64,000 bases of DNA from Harmothoe impar (taxonomy: Eukaryota; Annelida; Polychaeta; Phyllodocida; Polynoidae), in contig OX381714.1 of NCBI GenBank assembly GCA_947462335.1, forward strand, positions 41,079,360 to 41,143,359, written 5' to 3'. This document shows positions 52,150 through 62,413 of this stretch, in pieces; positions within the stretch are counted from its first letter, which is position 1; each line of letters starts with the position of its first letter. The notes beneath the pieces are model-generated. The model saw only the letters and a list, made by a program, of their open reading frames with translations, had not been told where the DNA came from and did no database searches. Made by a program: the position numbers and the translations under genes.

Positions 52150-52311
52150 CACGCCTCACTCTGCACCTACTACTTACCACCACCCCGAATACTGTACCTG
52201 TACATGTGTAAGGTGCCTGCAGCACGCCCCACTCTGCACCTACTACTTACCCCCACCACCACCACCACCACCACTACTACCACCACCACCACTGTACCTG
52301 TACAGGTGTAA
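52150..52311. repeat. Minisatellite flank left of the Ngaro/PAT-type element
   Basis: Two units of the 7.3-kb minisatellite family (CTGTACCTGTACAGGTGTAA, GGTGCCTGCAGCACGCCCCA, CACCACCACC) broken at GTGTAA by the element. The other half of the broken unit resumes at 57,599. Confidence 0.9.
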
Positions 52312-52473
52312 TGATAACACTGAACGAGTCTTTGTATAATGTGGACTTTTATCCTGTGATTGACATAATATTCAGACAATTACACATTTGTGTATGAATA
52401 AACAATGGTAGGGGAACATCTACCCTGAACATGAATACATAACCTATATGTGAGTTAATCAGTTTTTGTAGAG
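52312..52473 (-). repeat. Split direct repeat B2 of the YR retrotransposon
   Basis: 162 bp, matching 52,723-52,884; starts TGATAACACTGAACGAGTC and ends GTTTTTGTAGAG. Confidence 0.92.
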
Positions 52474-52550
52474 ATACACGTATGTCAGTGTACATACAGT
52501 ACATGGATAAAGTCTATGAATATCTATATATGTAGGCGTGGGTGGGTGGG

Positions 52551-52722
52551 ATGAAATTCCCAAGAACACGTATTGTCCCGAAGAAGTTGAAGACGCTTGT
52601 GGTGACGTCACAGACGCTTGGTATAGTCTAGTCTTTACCCGGCAGGGGGAGTGGGCGTTTCGCGCCACTGAAGTCGTCTCATTCACTACCATTAAACAAC
52701 CAATTCAAGAATTAGTGTCCAA
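52551..52722 (-). repeat. Split direct repeat A2 of the YR retrotransposon
   Basis: 172 bp, matching 57,427-57,598 with about one substitution; contains GAAGTTGAAGACGCTTGTGG and TGACGTCACAGACGC. Confidence 0.92.
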
Positions 52723-52884
52723 TGATAACACTGAACGAGTCTTTGTATAATGTGGACTTTTATCCTGTGATTGACATAATATTCAGACAATTACACATTT
52801 GTGTATGAATAAACAATGGTAGGGGAACATCTACCCTGAACATGAATACATAACCTATATGTGAGTTAATCAGTTTTTGTAGAG
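52723..52884 (-). repeat. Split direct repeat B1 of the YR retrotransposon
   Basis: Copy of B2; its inner end overlaps the last codons and stop of the recombinase gene (52,866), as is usual for this class. Confidence 0.92.
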
Positions 52885-53906
52885 GCAAATAAGGTGGCGA
52901 GCTTGGAAGACACCTCGTATGAGGCTGATGAAGGAACATATACACGTATGCTGCTCTCTGATTTCCAGGTACCATGTACCGCGAGCTGAGCAGTGCTGCA
53001 GCCTGCCAGCTGGGCAGCCTGTGCGCCACCTCTCCTTAGGGAGTGAGACCTGACTCGGGCTGCATAGGGGCAGCCTACCTGTTTCAGGGCTAGTTGCATG
53101 ACAGCCACCAGGTGGTTAGCAGTAACTGGCATACCACCCGGGAGCATGAAGGCTGGGGCACCAGGGGGAGACAGAGTCGATGCAATATAATTGTCCCAGG
53201 CTGCAGCAGGACAAACTGTAGACCCAGTTATTCTAGGAAGGTGTAGGACGGTAGGCGTCATACCGGGTAGTATAGTTTTTGACGACTTAAGAGTGACGAT
53301 CAGGCCATCCCGGGTTGAGTCAATGTCTGACCTCACCAGGGTATGAGGACCGTGCCATAACATGGCGGATGGTGCTAGCAGATTTGATGAGCGGAGGAAG
53401 GCAAAGTAGCCGATGCACACGGCTGCCTTTATTGGTGTACCAGAAGTAGTGGAGTCCAGGTATTTACATACCGAGACTAGATCTCCCGGTAGTAGAGGGG
53501 GAGCTGGGTTTGGAAGTGTAGGGGCAAGCCTGAAGGCTCCTAGAGCAACAGTCTTGGCCTCAGGGGATTGTAAAGTTGTAGGGTCGCCGCCGTGTTCTCT
53601 TATCCATATAGATGCACCAGAGGTGTAGCACTTTCTGGAGGTTTTGCTTTTAAGGGAGTTCGCCAAATACTGCTGATAGAGGCATGCCTCGAGCAGGGTG
53701 GGTTGCATAATATTTACACCATAATATGAAGCAAAAGTTAAGTACATAGTTGCATGTGTTATGCGGTTATGATGGGTATTGGTTGACACTGCAGCATTAT
53801 AGGAGGTAATAGCCTGGTCCCCAAGGGGAATGCCTGGAATTATATAAACACGAATTAGGCTAGATTGAGGTGAAGAAGGGGTGGGGGAGGGATGGTTCCT
53901 TCCTGG
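52866..53906 (-). CDS. Tyrosine recombinase (YR) of the Ngaro/PAT-type element
   Basis: The frame is open from directly after the TGA at 53,907-53,909 to the stop at 52,866; no ATG lies near its beginning (the codon at 53,789 is GTG). Catalytic blocks are visible: FLRSSNLL (first Arg), SHSLRRGGAQ (H-x-x-R), HGTWKS (His/Trp position) and IRVYVPS (nucleophilic Tyr). The N-terminal ITSYNAAVSTNTHHNR ... KCYTSGASIWIREHG resembles the core-binding domain. It lies in the same frame as the RT-RNase H ORF, so it may be made as a C-terminal part of a polyprotein by read-through of the TGA, or by internal initiation. YR integrates the circular cDNA. Confidence 0.9.
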   Translation of the reverse strand, partial: PGRNHPSPTPSSPQSSLIRVYIIPGIPLGDQAITSYNAAVSTNTHHNRITHATMYLTFASYYGVNIMQPTLLEACLYQQYLANSLKSKTSRKCYTSGASIWIREHGGDPTTLQSPEAKTVALGAFRLAPTLPNPAPPLLPGDLVSVCKYLDSTTSGTPIKAAVCIGYFAFLRSSNLLAPSAMLWHGPHTLVRSDIDSTRDGLIVTLKSSKTILPGMTPTVLHLPRITGSTVCPAAAWDNYIASTLSPPGAPAFMLPGGMPVTANHLVAVMQLALKQVGCPYAARVRSHSLRRGGAQAAQLAGCSTAQLAVHGTWKSESSIRVYVPSSASYEVSSKLATLFASTKTD

Positions 53907-56183
53907 TCAGGCCCTTAAGCTCAATCTGTGTGTCAGCATATTGCTTCTTAGAGGGCTCGTGGCCAAGGGGATGAGTGCACCAGGTTTGTGGCGTATGTCC
54001 AAGGTGTGGTCGCCCAGTGCAGCCTCCAGCCACAGCTGCCTGGAGCAGGCCGCGAGAGCAGGGTCCTTGGTACGTCCTGATCTGAGTGAGGAGGCCGAGG
54101 ACATGTTGTCAGTGTGGATTACCACCCTTAGACCTGCTGTGCATGCTGGTCGTAGGGTCCTGTAGGCCGTCACTAGATTCACTCCTTCAAGCTGCGTTAT
54201 GTTGGAGTATCTTTGACAGTGGGGGGCACTGTAGGGGAGGGTGTAGTAGTGGGTGTCTGTGTTACCACCACCTCTCACCAGGGAGGAGTCGCATTCAATG
54301 TGGAACTCTGTGCCGTCAGGTTCCAGTAGGTGTATACCATTTGAGGCTTCGGCGTACAACTTAAACCATTTGACATCGGCCCTGAAGGAGACAGAGAGTG
54401 GTACTAGTCCCACTTCAGGGGCCAATCGCAGGGTGTCCAGGATTCGGCAAATAAACCTCCTAGCATGGATGACACACTTTGACACATGAACCAATTTCCC
54501 CGTGAGTGATTGGATCTGCTTCTTAGTTGCATGTGATTTTTTGAGCCACTTTTTACATTCACTGACGATGTCCCTGAGCTTTGGGTCGGGGACGGAGAGC
54601 ACCATGAGGTCAGTGTCAATGTAAAATCCGAGCTACTCTATGGCAGTTGCTGGAGGAAAGCACTTGTGACTAGCGAGTTCCAAGCCAAGCCTAGATGTGA
54701 GAGCGAGGAAGTCCTTGTAGGCCTGTTCTGCAAGGTCACGTGATGCTTCCACCCCAACAAAATCATCCAAATATACTAATGACCAGTGTCCTTTTTTGGC
54801 CATGAGGTACGTTACCGCTGCCGTCGTCCTCTGACACGCCATGCTGCTGAGTCTGCAGCCGAAGGAGGGACACAGGTCTATGAAGGTCATGCCGTTGACC
54901 TTGAAACCCAGGAGGGGAAGGTCACCAATATCAGTTCTGAGCTGGCGATAAGCACGGGCCATGTCCGCCTTCCATATGTAACAGGAGGGACCGAGGGTCC
55001 TAACTCTGACGGCCAGGTCCTCCACCGAGGGCAGGGTGTAGGGGCGATGGCAACCTTCGAAGCAGTTCTTTGTGATTCCGGCATTCACACTAAGACCCTC
55101 GGGGTGAGTCAGGTCCAGTATGATACGTCTGTCACTAGAGTCTTTTTTGGGTTGGGTGATGATCGGGGCAATGTGGGTCCAAGGAGTGAAGGGTGGGTCG
55201 GCAAATGGGCCAACAACACCTCCCAGTTGTAACTCCTTGTCCACAAAGGCCTGGATCTGGTCTGCATAACCATGTGCTGAGGCATGGTTAGATTCAGCTG
55301 ATACCGGGGGATGGGAGGCCGTGTATCCTACCGGCCAGCCATATCTGAGATAGTCGCAAATCTCCTTGTCATGGTAGGTGGCAAGCTCATTTTCCCAGAC
55401 CTCGAGGTTCAGTCCTGAGGGGAGTGTAATGCGGGCACTCAACCTATTTGGTAGACCTGTAGACGCTACAGCTGTGTATGCTGCAGCATAGTGTGAGAAG
55501 TGGGACCATTGGGATGAGTTCACCGTGGGCCAGAAGGTACGCCTGATTGGTGCATATTGGGCTGGCGTAGGGCCTATCACAGTGGGGGAGAACTCATCAG
55601 CCAAAGAAATACCTTCATCATCAACGTCAGCATGTGTCAGTAAGTCACTGTTATATTCACATGGTACATGGCACATGAAGGGAAGGACCACCTGGTCCTC
55701 TGCAGGGCTAGAGGTGGGAGCTTCCTTTGATCTAGTTGATTGATCAGTAGATGGCGCGGCAATCGAGCAAGAGGCCAGATCGATGAGGCGCTGTGTGACA
55801 TTCTTCTTGTGACATTTAAGAGGCTGTGTACCTTTTTTACCACTTATTGCCGGGGGCTCAGTGTTGCTGCATCTAGAAGCACTTGTAGATGCTGCCTTAT
55901 TTCCCAGACCAGATGGAGGCCGAGGAGTGAAGGCAGGGGCATCTGGGTTCAGGATTGGCATCTTTTTAAGAGGGGGCCGGCTGGTTGGCAAGCTCCCTAG
56001 TTGGTGGACAGGCTGTGGGTCGTTGATACTGGCCGTGACACACCCAGCATCTTGTGCGGGGAGATGGTCAGGACAGTTACTGGTTGGGCCGGTTCTGCCC
56101 GGCCTGAGACCGAAAGAACTGGGACTGGTTGTATGCGCCGGCACGGTTCCTGCAGTCCCATTTGGGGTGGAAGAAGAGGGCAT
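53907..56183 (-). CDS. Reverse transcriptase-RNase H ORF with one in-frame TAG
   Basis: The ATG at 56,183 overlaps the end of gag by 107 nt in another frame. The N-terminal 250 residues are low-complexity. RT follows: GGVVGPFADPPFTPW, DSSDRRIILDLTHPEG, IWKADMARAYRQL, LCPSFGCRLSSMACQ and LVYLDDFVG (the YLDD catalytic block). RNase H follows: HIECDSSLVRGGG, ITQLEGVNLV, VIHTDNMSSASS and DIRHKPGALIPLA; the usual final ADALSR block reads LATSPLR, so the last carboxylate appears missing. A TAG at 54,633-54,635 interrupts ATAIE / LGFYIDTDL between RT and RNase H with both sides in frame, so it is a single nonsense change. The frame ends with TGA at 53,907. Confidence 0.85.
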
Positions 56184-57387
56184 TCATGGTTTTACGACAG
56201 AATTTGCAGTGATGACCCTGGTTTACACCTGACTCCACATGACCGTCTTGCTTGTTGCACCCCCCAGCCTTATTGAATGCTGGACAGGGGACATCGGTCC
56301 TGCCTGCAGCAGACCTAGGGGGACGCCTTTGGTGGGCTGACGAGGCAGATGCTTTTTGTTGGGTGCTGGAGTTGTCAGCGGGTTGATGTAGCATACCTGC
56401 TTTGAACTGCGACCTTTGCGACCTTAGGTCATGAATGGCCGATACATCATAGAGCCAGTGCAATCTGCCTGACGCCACTTTGGTGAGGACGTCTTCAGAC
56501 CATTGACGGACCTGGCCCCATGCATACTCGGCGGCATCTTCAATGACATGATAGAAGTGCTGTACCAGACTGGGTCTGATGTCCTCCGGGGTATTGGGGT
56601 CGCGGAAGAGCCTGACCAGACCAAACAGATACTCAGGAGGGGTGAGGGATTCTAGGGTAGTTTTTGTGCACATAGGCCCACGCGTTATATAATCGTGGGT
56701 GTGTGTGCGCCTACCTTTGATAGCAGATAACTGATGCGCCGTGGTAGACAACAGGGCGTGGACTTGTTGATTGACACCCGGGTGAGTAGCCTGCGACGAG
56801 TTTACAGGGAGCATGCCGTACATGGGAGGTGCAGCTGCCTGTAGAATAGCACAGAGGTCAGCCTCCGATGATGATGAAGGAGGCGGACCTGACATCGGTG
56901 TGGGTGGAGGCACAGAGGCAAACGCGGGGGCGTAAGCTCCATGCTGGCCGTAGTGTTGTGGAGGCGCGTATGGGGCATACCTGGCCGCGGCAGCAGACCC
57001 ATACGCAGCTGTAGGCGCCCTAGCCTTCCCACCCGCTGCCGGGCGGGCGTCAAGGGCAGGCAGGGCGACAGCTGGGTTGACGGCCGGGACGCTGGGCGGG
57101 ATGACAGCCGGTGTCGGGGCGGTGTTTACTTGCGTGACAGCAGTGACAGCCGGGGAGAGCATTGTGTTTGATGTAGTTTCAATGGCAACAACACGGCCCC
57201 TCAACTCACCGACTTGTGTTTCCAGATCCGAGACCCGGCCCGCCATTGGAGATGCGGGGAGGGCGACGACTTCTGGGACTGTCTTGTTTTTAGCAGCCGC
57301 AGCCTTCTCCATGGGCTTTTTAACACGCCCCGAGGCTCTAGGCTTACCCTGGTCGGGATCGACAGTCGTCTTCCTAGTAGTCGGCAT
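56077..57387 (-). CDS. Gag-like protein of the Ngaro/PAT-type element
   Basis: The ATG at 57,387 begins a 436-aa frame. It opens basic (PTTRKTTVDPDQGKPRASGR), has a probable coiled segment (VSDLETQVGELRGRVVAIET), a long Ala/Pro-rich stretch, a helical core (TLESLTPPEYLFGLVRLFRD, HFYHVIEDAAEYAWGQVRQW) and a C-terminal Cys/His cluster (CPAFNKAGGCNKQDGH, GHHCKFCRKTMNA, HPKWDCRN) like a zinc-binding nucleocapsid module. Position, length and overlap with the RT ORF are typical of DIRS-order gag. Confidence 0.88.
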   Translation of the reverse strand: MPTTRKTTVDPDQGKPRASGRVKKPMEKAAAAKNKTVPEVVALPASPMAGRVSDLETQVGELRGRVVAIETTSNTMLSPAVTAVTQVNTAPTPAVIPPSVPAVNPAVALPALDARPAAGGKARAPTAAYGSAAAARYAPYAPPQHYGQHGAYAPAFASVPPPTPMSGPPPSSSSEADLCAILQAAAPPMYGMLPVNSSQATHPGVNQQVHALLSTTAHQLSAIKGRRTHTHDYITRGPMCTKTTLESLTPPEYLFGLVRLFRDPNTPEDIRPSLVQHFYHVIEDAAEYAWGQVRQWSEDVLTKVASGRLHWLYDVSAIHDLRSQRSQFKAGMLHQPADNSSTQQKASASSAHQRRPPRSAAGRTDVPCPAFNKAGGCNKQDGHVESGVNQGHHCKFCRKTMNALFFHPKWDCRNRAGAYNQSQFFRSQAGQNRPNQ

Positions 57388-57426
57388 CTTTAATGTGAAC
57401 TTAGTGGCGAAAAATTCAAAGAAAAC

Positions 57427-57598
57427 ATGAAATTCCCAAGAACACGTATTGTCCCGAAGAAGTTGAAGACGCTTGTGGTGACGTCACAGACGCTTGGTAT
57501 AGTCTAGTCTTTACCCGGCAGGGGGAGTGGGCGTTTCGCGCCACTGAAGTCGTCTCATTCACTACCATTAAACAACCAACTCAAGAATTAGTGTCCAA
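57427..57598 (-). repeat. Split direct repeat A1 of the YR retrotransposon
   Basis: 5' terminal copy in coding orientation, adjacent to the gag leader. It contains the CRE-like TGACGTCA and GGGCGTTTCGCGCC, plausible promoter elements. Confidence 0.9.
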
Positions 57599-57775
57599 GG
57601 TGCCTGCAGCACACCTCACTCTGCACCTACTACTTACCTCCACCACCACCACCACCACCACCACAACCACCACCACCACCACCACCACCACCACTACTAC
57701 CACCACCACCACTGTACCTGTACAGGTGTAAGGTGCCTGCAGCACGCCCCACTCTGCACCTACTACTTACCACCC
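57599..57775. repeat. Minisatellite flank right of the Ngaro/PAT-type element
   Basis: Resumes with GGTGCCTGCAGCACACCTCA, a CCACCACCA run and one more CTGTACCTGTACAG unit. Together with 52,150-52,311 it shows a small minisatellite of the 7.3-kb family at this locus before insertion. Confidence 0.9.
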
Positions 57776-58461
57776 CAGGTATCGTTCATTAATGGCATAA
57801 CTGCGCACATGAAACGACTAACGCAAATTTATAGCTGCCCCAAACTCGTCCTCCTCCCCAAACAACTCTCTAAGATATCACCGGTCCATGCATGATTCAT
57901 GTATACATAACTGGCTGACTGTGAACTTTTCAATCCTATGCTGCCTTGCCCTTTCCGTCCCAGATCTCACTCCTTAGTGCACTCCCTGATTGATTAGAAG
58001 CACAATAGTTTTTCTTTAAACAAAAAACAACAACACTATAAGTAGAATTCAAAATAATGTAATAACACCATCCAGCTAAATCTGAGATAGTAGTAAATCC
58101 TCCCCAGTACATCCTATATATACAGTGGCACGCCCTTTCTTTTATATTTGTGCTAAATTGGGGTTCAAAATAGACAAATAAACTAAGGGGAGAGGGCGTG
58201 TCCCCTTTAAATCCGCCACTGCTGACATGTAACAGCCCAAAGAAAGAATGCTTTTACAAGTGGGAGGGGGGGGGGGCTATCATGACATCGTTACAGCTGG
58301 TGAATGCAATAATCCTCTCAGGTAAAAAAGAACAGCTATTTTCAATCAATCAATCAAAAACATTGTGGCAAGATGGCCAGCAGGATATTGGGAATATTAC
58401 AAAGGTGTTCATTCATTGTACAGTGACAGTCACTGTACATGATATTATTATAATAATAGTT
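57776..58461. other. Non-coding, nothing recognised
   Basis: No coding frame, RNA gene or terminal repeats are visible; a short G tract lies near 58,265. Confidence 0.4.
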
Positions 58462-59319
58462 GAGTTTGAGTTTTGAAAAGGTTTATTGACAGATATTTCC
58501 ACAACATGTTGCGTCTCTCAAAAGTCCGTCAGATACAATATATCAACACCAAATAAACATGGCTCCTCAAACAAGCATGGAGTCCAAAATAAGTATTGAT
58601 CCAAAAATAACAAATATTTAGTACACAATTTGAATCACAGAAAAGATAGAGAAAACTTCACCCTTCTCTACACAGGAAAAGCAGGACGTACAAATCAGAT
58701 AAATTGAGTAGGCAATGAAGTGAGTATCAATAATGCGAGATAATTATTTGGCGCACGGGGCAGTTCCATACAACTTTCAAATAACTCGTACATATAACAT
58801 AAATTGACTTCAGCTCTAATATGGTACAGCATTGATATCCACCTAGACTTCACCCATCTTTATATTACAATTTTCAATTACCAGCATGTACATAGCATTT
58901 TGCATATCAAAGAAACTACACGCTACAATACGAACCACTAATACGCAACTTCTATTTTAACATCTCTACAGTAGTCGTTGTAACACATCAGTCTTCTTGA
59001 TTGCCACTATAAAAGCATTGTGATCAAGGATATTCTGGGTCTCAGCCTCTAATTTATCCCATAAAACCATCCCACGGTACTTTGGACTATCTCTATACAA
59101 TTGGCCTTTAGGCCTCTGTAATTTAAGCTTACGTTTGTTGTTATTACGTAAAAGTCGTACCGGTACCATGATATTATCCGGGTTAGAAGCAAATTTATGT
59201 ATCATTCTCAATAGACTTTTGTCTATGAATTAATCTAACACATTTACAAGTCATATGTAATTCATCCACACCAATCAGCCTAGGATCAACAATATTCAGG
59301 CAACACCTTTATACAGCAA
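58462..59319 (-). pseudogene. LINE remnant, 3' part (RT C-terminal region and 3' UTR)
   Basis: The minus strand reads NIVDPRLIGVDELHMTCKCV then, after a frameshift near 59,215, MIHKFASNPDNIMVPVRLLR, YRDSPKYRGMVLWDKLEAE and VLQRLL with a stop at 58,966. These are the C-terminal blocks of jockey/CR1-type LINE polymerases. It is followed by a 3' UTR of about 500 bp ending near a TAT-rich tail at about 58,460. It is the downstream half of the frame at 60,352-61,062. Confidence 0.8.
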
Positions 59320-59689
59320 CCCAGTGAACACACCTACGTTATTCAAACGTAATTTCACTACGTAATATAAACGTCCAAATGTAAGGGTTGCTTTACGTTA
59401 TTGAACGTAATCGAACGTTATCTAACGTATTTATACATTTTCTGAACGTTATTTTCAGGGCAATTGAACGTTATTTCCACGTTAAATAACGTTATGAATT
59501 TTTTAAAATGTGGGTTCGAATCCTGTAACCAGCAATTTATTTTCGAATATTTTCGAAAAACGAATTCAGGACCCAAATGGAAGAACGAATTGCTAGTTAC
59601 AGGATTCGAAACCGTGCAATAACATTTAAATTTCTATTCAAAAAAGTTAAACCATCCTTCATTTTACGTTTTGAGTAGTAATGCTGCCA

Positions 59690-59758
59690 GCTCTGGGGAG
59701 GGAACCCCTCACCATTGGATCTAAAGCCCACTGCTCTACGAACTGAGCTAACCGGGCC
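59690..59758 (-). ncRNA. tRNA-derived module (SINE-like), not a functional tRNA
   Basis: Minus strand: GGCCCGGTTAGCTCAGTTCG, then TAGAGCAGTGGGCTTTAGAT and GGTGAGGGGTTCCCTCC. A clear A box (TAGCTCAGTTCGTAGAGCA) and a B-like box (GGGTTC) are present, but the acceptor stem does not pair and the anticodon position is degenerate, so it is a tRNA-derived repeat. Confidence 0.6.
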
Positions 59759-59886
59759 TGTGTACATGGTCAAGGCAGAAATACCCATTAAACACAGATA
59801 TGACTCAATTCAATTCAATTCAATTAAAACGTAGACGAAGCCCATCGTCAGGAAGGCTCCTGACAGCACCTTGATCATACACACAA

Positions 59887-59955
59887 GCCAGGCTAGCTCA
59901 GTAGCTAAAGCACTGGTCTTCATATCCAAGGGTCAGGGGTTCCCATCTCAGAACT
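59887..59955 (+). ncRNA. Second tRNA-derived module, opposite strand
   Basis: GCCAGGCTAGCTCAGTAGCT, AAAGCACTGGTCTTCATATC and GGTCAGGGGTTCCCATC give an A box and B-like box on the plus strand. The stems are imperfect and there is no mature acceptor stem. It faces away from the module at 59,690-59,758. Confidence 0.55.
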
Positions 59956-60351
59956 GTACATGAGCACTAAACATAATATGTTATATAAGAAAAGAGAATG
60001 ATTGAGAATAGAAAAAATAACATTTTTAAACTAGAACTAAAACCTTTATTTACATTAATTTTTTGAAAAATAAAACTACCTAGAATTATATTGGCATAAA
60101 ACTAATAGTGTTTCCATAATATTCTTTAGATTATCATTCATTTATATTAGGTTAGATTGACGTTAGTTACGTAAATATACCTGGAAATAACGTTTATATC
60201 ACGTTTATATGCGTTACTCAACGTTCATTCAGGTTTAATAACGTAAAAGAACCCTTACATTTGGACGTTTATCTAACGTAGTATAATTACGTAATTCAGA
60301 CAAAGAAATGACGTGCATTGAACGTTAAATAGCGTAAGTGTGTTTACTGGG

Positions 60352-61062
60352 AAGGTGGGTCCACTCTCGAAGATTATATCACAAAATTCAAGCGCAGGCA
60401 TGATCATTTGCTTGTACATGAGTAAAGCCAAATTTATGTCCATGAACTTCTTCAGACATCTTAAATGCTTAAGTTTTACTCTACCAGAACTTAGCACTTT
60501 ATTACAATGCGGTTCAAAACTCAAAACACTATCTACAATGACGCCCAGATAATTAAACTTATTGACCACCTTCAGTGTCTCACCCTTTAGAACTAGGCCA
60601 TAATCCTCGAAATTCCTGACATCTTTATCACTATGGCACCACGTGACATTCGTTTTGCTTGAATTAATTGTTAATTTATATTTATCACACCAACGAGCAA
60701 TCTCATCTAAATCGTCTTGCAGAAGAGTCCTAGCTATCACAGGATCAGTATTACTTACAAAAATGGCGAGATCATCTGCATACATGTAATAATTAGCATG
60801 TTTTATAGCAGTAACAATATTATTTATATATATAACGAATAACAATGGTCCAAGGACCAAACCCTGTGGAACGTCACAGGTGATACCTTTGGGTTCAGAC
60901 ATAGGCAAGTTAGGAATGACCGTTCTTTGGGTTCTATTAGACAAATAACTCTTAATCCATTCAATACAACCTTCTGAACCCCCAAGTAGTTTCAACTCCT
61001 TGAGGAGAATGAGGTGGTCGACTGTATCAAAGGCCTTAAAATGGCATAGATATACGGATCAA
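60352..61062 (-). pseudogene. LINE remnant, 5' part (reverse transcriptase core)
   Basis: The frame starts with FKAFDTVDHLILLKELKLLG at about 61,055 and continues IEWIKSYLSNRTQRT, CDVPQGLVLGPLLFVIYINN, YYMYADDLAIFVS (catalytic YADD), INSSKTNVTW and KFNYLGVIVDSVLSF, then stops at the inserted element at 60,351. These are jockey/CR1-clade RT motifs 3-7. The endonuclease and RT N-terminus are absent (5' truncation), and the rest follows at 58,462-59,319. Confidence 0.85.
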
Positions 61063-61107
61063 CTAAAGATGTAAACTTAATGTATAAGGATGTGAGGGCT
61101 GCAACTT

Positions 61108-61205
61108 AACCCTTTGTGGGCGAGCATCAACTATAGTTGATGCCATGACAGGGCGAGCATCGACTATAGTTGATGCCATGGTAGGGCGAGCATCGACTAT
61201 ATAGT
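61108..61205. repeat. 40-bp tandem repeat with ATCAACTATAGTTGAT palindrome
   Basis: GGGCGAGCATCAACTATAGT, then TGATGCCATGACA, is repeated about 2.5 times, each unit carrying the palindrome. No coding content. Confidence 0.75.
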
Positions 61206-62014
61206 CATTGTAACTCTATGGGATTCCACAAAGCCTCGTCATTGGAGAAAAATCCTGCTAAAAATCTCGCCCCCAGAGCTAGCTTTACCAATTTGTTGTT
61301 AAATAATCCCTTTAGTTCACATCGCATGCATGTGTTCAATTTATCTAAAATGTTTGGTTAGATTCCAAGTTTTAAACTAAAGGATGAACCGTTGGTATTA
61401 GTGCGAACATTATAAAGTATACTAGTAGTCTTGCAAGTTTGAGAAATACACCTTGGAAATATTACGCCACCCAGCGACCTCTGCAAGTCTAACATTAAGA
61501 TTACACACAGGATAGAAGAGGAAACACGATATAAGGCCTGCCTGCAGTAAGCAGTGACCGTGGAGCTGTAATCCGGGAACCCCTAATTACAAGTTAAGAA
61601 AACACAGCAGCCCGACATGCCCGCCGACATGACTTTGATCCCTAATCCCTCACACACCCCAGCCGGCAACGTGCAGTTACAACAGTGCCCGTAGGGTGTC
61701 GCCACGTGCTAGCAGCGTCGCCATCTGGTGTGCAAGGTAACCTAAGGATTGGGGAAGGGGGTGCATGGTCAATACGTCTCGAGGGGGGGGGGGCATCCAT
61801 AAAGCCCCATGCCAGGATGTACCACAACAGAATGCCACTTTTAATACAACATCCTTGATACATAATATCTTACAAGCACTATGTAGGAAGTTGAATGCCC
61901 CCCTTTAACATTTGGAACTATGTAGCACCGAAAAGGGTATTTAATATCATTGAAGGCAAATAGCACATCCTTGAGACATGATATCTTTCAAGTACTACAT
62001 TGGAATACTCCCCC

Positions 62015-62018
<4 letters not shown>
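61206..62018. other. Non-coding, nothing recognised
   Basis: No gene or repeat structure stands out; the GC-richer patch at 61,600-61,740 has no protein signature on either strand. Confidence 0.35.

Positions 62019-62098
<80 letters not shown>
62019..62098. repeat. (AT)n microsatellite
   Basis: About 40 AT dinucleotides without interruption. Confidence 0.95.
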
Positions 62099-62101
<3 letters not shown>

Positions 62102-62345
62102 TGAGATTACTGAGATCTGACCTCATGATCATTATAAGATCCTGACACTGACCACTCCTGCCCCCCCCCCCATAATTCACCCACTAGCTACTAGACTACC
62201 CCTTATTTGAGGGCTCTGCAGCGAGCTCCTCAGATGAAGAAAACGTGGAAGTAAGTAAACAGACACATCTTACCAGCTTCCTTTCTGTACAAAACAAAAC
62301 TAATTTGTCTAAACCTGGCGCTTTATCATTATAATTATGTGTAGC

Positions 62346-62348
<3 letters not shown>

Positions 62349-62410
<62 letters not shown>
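62349..62410. repeat. (TA)n microsatellite next to the second YR retrotransposon
   Basis: About 30 TA dinucleotides. The terminal repeat of the retrotransposon at 62,408 begins directly at its end, so it was probably the insertion target. Confidence 0.9.

Positions 62411-62413
<3 letters not shown>

Larger units (their letters stand above)
52312..57598 (-). mobile_element. Tyrosine-recombinase retrotransposon with split direct repeats (Ngaro/PAT type)
   Basis: In coding orientation the order is A1 (57,598-57,427), gag, RT-RNase H, YR, B1 (52,884-52,723), A2 (52,722-52,551), B2 (52,473-52,312). A1/A2 are 172 bp and nearly identical; B1/B2 are 162 bp. This is the split-direct-repeat layout of PAT and Ngaro elements. 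There is no target duplication: the min-unit reads GTAA|GG, the element junction A2-B1 reads TCCAA|TGAT, and the outer joints read GTAA|TGAT and TCCAA|GGTG, as expected for recombination of a circle at a shared AA. No methyltransferase is seen between RNase H and YR, which favours Ngaro over PAT. Near-identical repeats show a recent insertion. Confidence 0.92.
59320..60351. mobile_element. 1-kb CCCAGT-ended element inserted in the LINE
   Basis: CCCAGTGAACACACCTACGT at 59,320 is inverted at 60,332-60,351 (ACTTACACAC-type end, ACTGGG). TAACGTTA/AACGT motifs fill both arms. It is flanked by AA on both sides and exactly interrupts the LINE reading frame after DIIFESGPT. The interior holds an inverted repeat around GGATTCGAA (59,512-59,611) and two tRNA-like modules. 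The termini resemble the small AACGTTAT MITEs, so this may be a larger member of that family. Confidence 0.75.

Noticed and set aside
59690..59758. Functional tRNA gene
   Set aside because: A and B boxes are recognisable, but acceptor stem and anticodon arm do not fold properly; treated as tRNA-derived repeat.
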